From CAWGCE01 sp964480915 (lineage in GTDB: Bacteria > Planctomycetota > Planctomycetia > Pirellulales > Pirellulaceae): a DNA stretch of 26,029 bases. The stretch spans positions 1-26,029 of the forward strand of contig CAYZRS010000063.1 of NCBI GenBank assembly GCA_964480915.1, written 5' to 3'. The notes beneath the pieces are model-generated. The model had not been told where the DNA came from. It did not search any database and saw nothing but the letters and a program-made list of their open reading frames with translations. A program made the position numbers and the translations under genes. Every line of letters starts with the position of its first letter. Position 1 is the stretch's first letter. Shown piece by piece: positions 25,246 through 26,029 of this stretch.

Positions 25246-25593
25246 CTACTGTGTCGTCAGTGCGACCTTAATCGTGCCAGCAACGCGACTGCCCATCAGT
25301 TCGTAGCCTTTGACGGCTTCATCAAGCGGTAGCGTGTCGGTAAAGATCACGCTTGGATCGATGCGGCCACTTTCGACAATCGGCAGGAGTGTGTTCATAT
25401 AGGCTGCGACGTTGACCACTCCTGTGTGGACGGTTAGGTTTTTGAACAGAGACGTCGAGTAAGGCTGATCGACTGGTGCGAACAGGTGCCCAAAGCCAAG
25501 GATGCTCAACTTGCCACCCGCATGAGCCATCGCAAGGCCTTGGTCAAGCGAGTCCTTGTTGCCCACAGAGTCAATAATTGACAGTCCGTAATG
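25246..25593 (-). pseudogene. Zinc-type alcohol dehydrogenase (MDR family), C-terminal remnant
   Basis: The frame encodes only the last part of a medium-chain dehydrogenase: IIDSVGNKDSLDQG, then AHAGGKLSILGFG, LFKNLTVHTGVVNVAAYM, LLPIVESGRIDPS, and LPLDEAVKGYELMGSRVAGTIKVAL. These are the NAD-binding end and C-terminal motifs of zinc-dependent alcohol/threonine dehydrogenases, which are about 350 residues long. Here only about 115 residues remain. Homology appears to fade around 25593, and an in-frame TGA follows at 25624-25626. The N-terminal zinc-binding half is missing. A GTG at 25566 could start a 106-residue protein, but it is mid-domain with no ribosome site. I therefore call it a decayed 5'-truncated gene, possibly cut by a deletion or insertion at the tRNA locus. 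Confidence 0.8.
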
Positions 25594-25899
25594 TGGATGC
25601 GGACGAAAAATTCGTTTGGTGTTTCAACCCGAAGCGTCGGCCTCAAAGTGCGTCGTTCGATGCGACCGAAGTGTCAACGAAAGAAACAGGGTGCGATGCC
25701 TTACGTTTTATCGAATCGGTGCAACGACCGGGTGTGAGGCTCGCTTATGCGATCGATATCGTGATGGTGAAGTTGCGTGAGCATGTTTCGAAAGGCGCGT
25801 TGGCTGGCTCTCGCCAGGTGAAGCAAATTCTGGGTTGGAGCAGGGGCAATTGGAAGTGGTGTCGGTTTTCGATAACATGCAGCTTCCGACCCGATCTAC
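25594..25899. other. Gene-free stretch between the dehydrogenase remnant and the tRNA
   Basis: About 300 bases. A + strand frame (25578-25922) is open but runs into the tRNA, has a weak TTG start, and its product matches nothing I recognise. No dehydrogenase N-terminus could be found here in any frame by eye. A TTGGAA at about 25850 and a GATAAC at about 25871 could be a poor promoter for the tRNA. I see no repeat or mobile element in it. Confidence 0.5.
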
Positions 25900-25973
25900 G
25901 GGCCCGTAGCTCAGTTGGTTAGAGCAGGGGACTCATAATCCCTTTGTCGGGGGTTCGAGTCCCTCCGGGCCTA
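25900..25973 (+). tRNA. tRNA with anticodon CAT (tRNA-Ile2 favoured; elongator tRNA-Met possible)
   Basis: A complete 74-base cloverleaf: acceptor GGGCCCG (25900-25906) pairs with CGGGCCT (25966-25972) with one G-U at the end, and discriminator A at 25973. D arm GCTC/GAGC; anticodon stem 25927-25931 with 25939-25943; loop CTCATAA with CAT at 25934-25936; a 5-base variable loop; T arm 25949-25965 with TTCGAGT. CCA is not encoded. The acceptor has C4-G69 and C5-G68, which are known TilS (lysidine) determinants of tRNA-Ile2 in E. coli, and the anticodon arm also resembles Ile2. It is not an initiator: it has a 1-72 pair and lacks three consecutive G-C pairs next to the anticodon loop. Confidence 0.9.
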
Positions 25974-25982
25974 CTGATTTTG

Positions 25983-26029
25983 CGACACCTTGCGAAACCA
26001 TGCAGTTTAATGCGGGTTTCGGGGTGTCG
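25983..26029. repeat. 47-base imperfect palindrome next to the tRNA, ending at the window edge
   Basis: CGACACC (25983-25989) pairs with GGTGTCG (26023-26029), CGAAACC (25993-25999) with GGTTTCG (26015-26021), and GCA (26002-26004) with TGC (26011-26013), around a 6-base loop GTTTAA. Small internal loops separate the three stems. It begins 9 bases after the tRNA. It may be a terminator hairpin whose U-tract lies beyond the window, or part of a recombination site. Confidence 0.6.

Noticed and set aside
25578..25922. 114-codon + strand open frame
   Set aside because: It starts at a weak TTG, runs through the tRNA, and its translation shows no recognisable domain or ribosome binding site.

Overview
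The window looks like a chromosomal segment from a planctomycete of the Pirellulaceae type. This is an inference from gene content and protein style: a beta-CASP metallo-beta-lactamase protein, a thioredoxin-fold lipoprotein, a BY-kinase with a Tyr-rich tail, a sulfotransferase inside a polysaccharide cluster, and moderate GC. There is no rRNA or other phylogenetic marker to confirm it. About 95% of the window is coding. I saw no CRISPR array, insertion sequence, transposase or integrase.

Layout. 1-264 is the C-terminal end of a GGDEF protein. It overlaps a convergent beta-CASP metallo-beta-lactamase gene (261-1664, -) by 4 bases. Next on + come an RmlD-like extended SDR and a Dpm1-like GT2 glycosyltransferase (1847-3579, 8 bases apart), a thioredoxin-like lipoprotein (3649-4233) and acetyl-CoA synthetase (4345-6303, with a good sigma70-type promoter at 4282-4310).

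From 6433 to 18793 every gene is on the - strand. Read 5' to 3' the order is: NAD-dependent epimerase, Wzy-like polymerase, polyprenyl-phosphate sugar phosphotransferase (WcaJ type), Wzx-like flippase, methyltransferase, WcaF-type acyltransferase, sulfotransferase, GT4 glycosyltransferase, rmlB, rmlA, gmd and a secreted DUF6265-like protein. Many neighbours overlap or are under 12 bases apart (GTGA, TGATG, a 14-base overlap), so most of it is probably one operon. A TTGACG-16-CATAAT promoter lies upstream at 18947-18974. A divergent + unit starts at 19186: a Wzc-type tyrosine autokinase, an 855-residue membrane protein with an O-antigen ligase/polymerase domain plus a TPR-like tail, and a secreted PL14-type polysaccharide lyase.

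Together these genes make a Wzx/Wzy-dependent exopolysaccharide system. Nucleotide-sugar enzymes (rmlA, rmlB, gmd, epimerase) supply 6-deoxy and epimerised sugars. WcaJ starts the repeat unit on the lipid carrier. The GT4 extends it, and the methyl-, acyl- and sulfotransferases decorate it. Wzx flips it, and Wzy and/or the ligase-like protein polymerises it under control of the BY-kinase. The lyase may trim or release the product. Not found in the window: rmlC, an intact rmlD, a GDP-fucose synthase, a Wza-type outer-membrane exporter, or a Wzb phosphatase.

The right end (25149-26029) is different in character: a truncated zinc-type alcohol dehydrogenase remnant, about 300 bases with no recognisable gene, a tRNA with anticodon CAT (tRNA-Ile2 favoured over elongator Met), and a 47-base imperfect palindrome running to the window edge. 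This could be a tRNA-associated recombination site.
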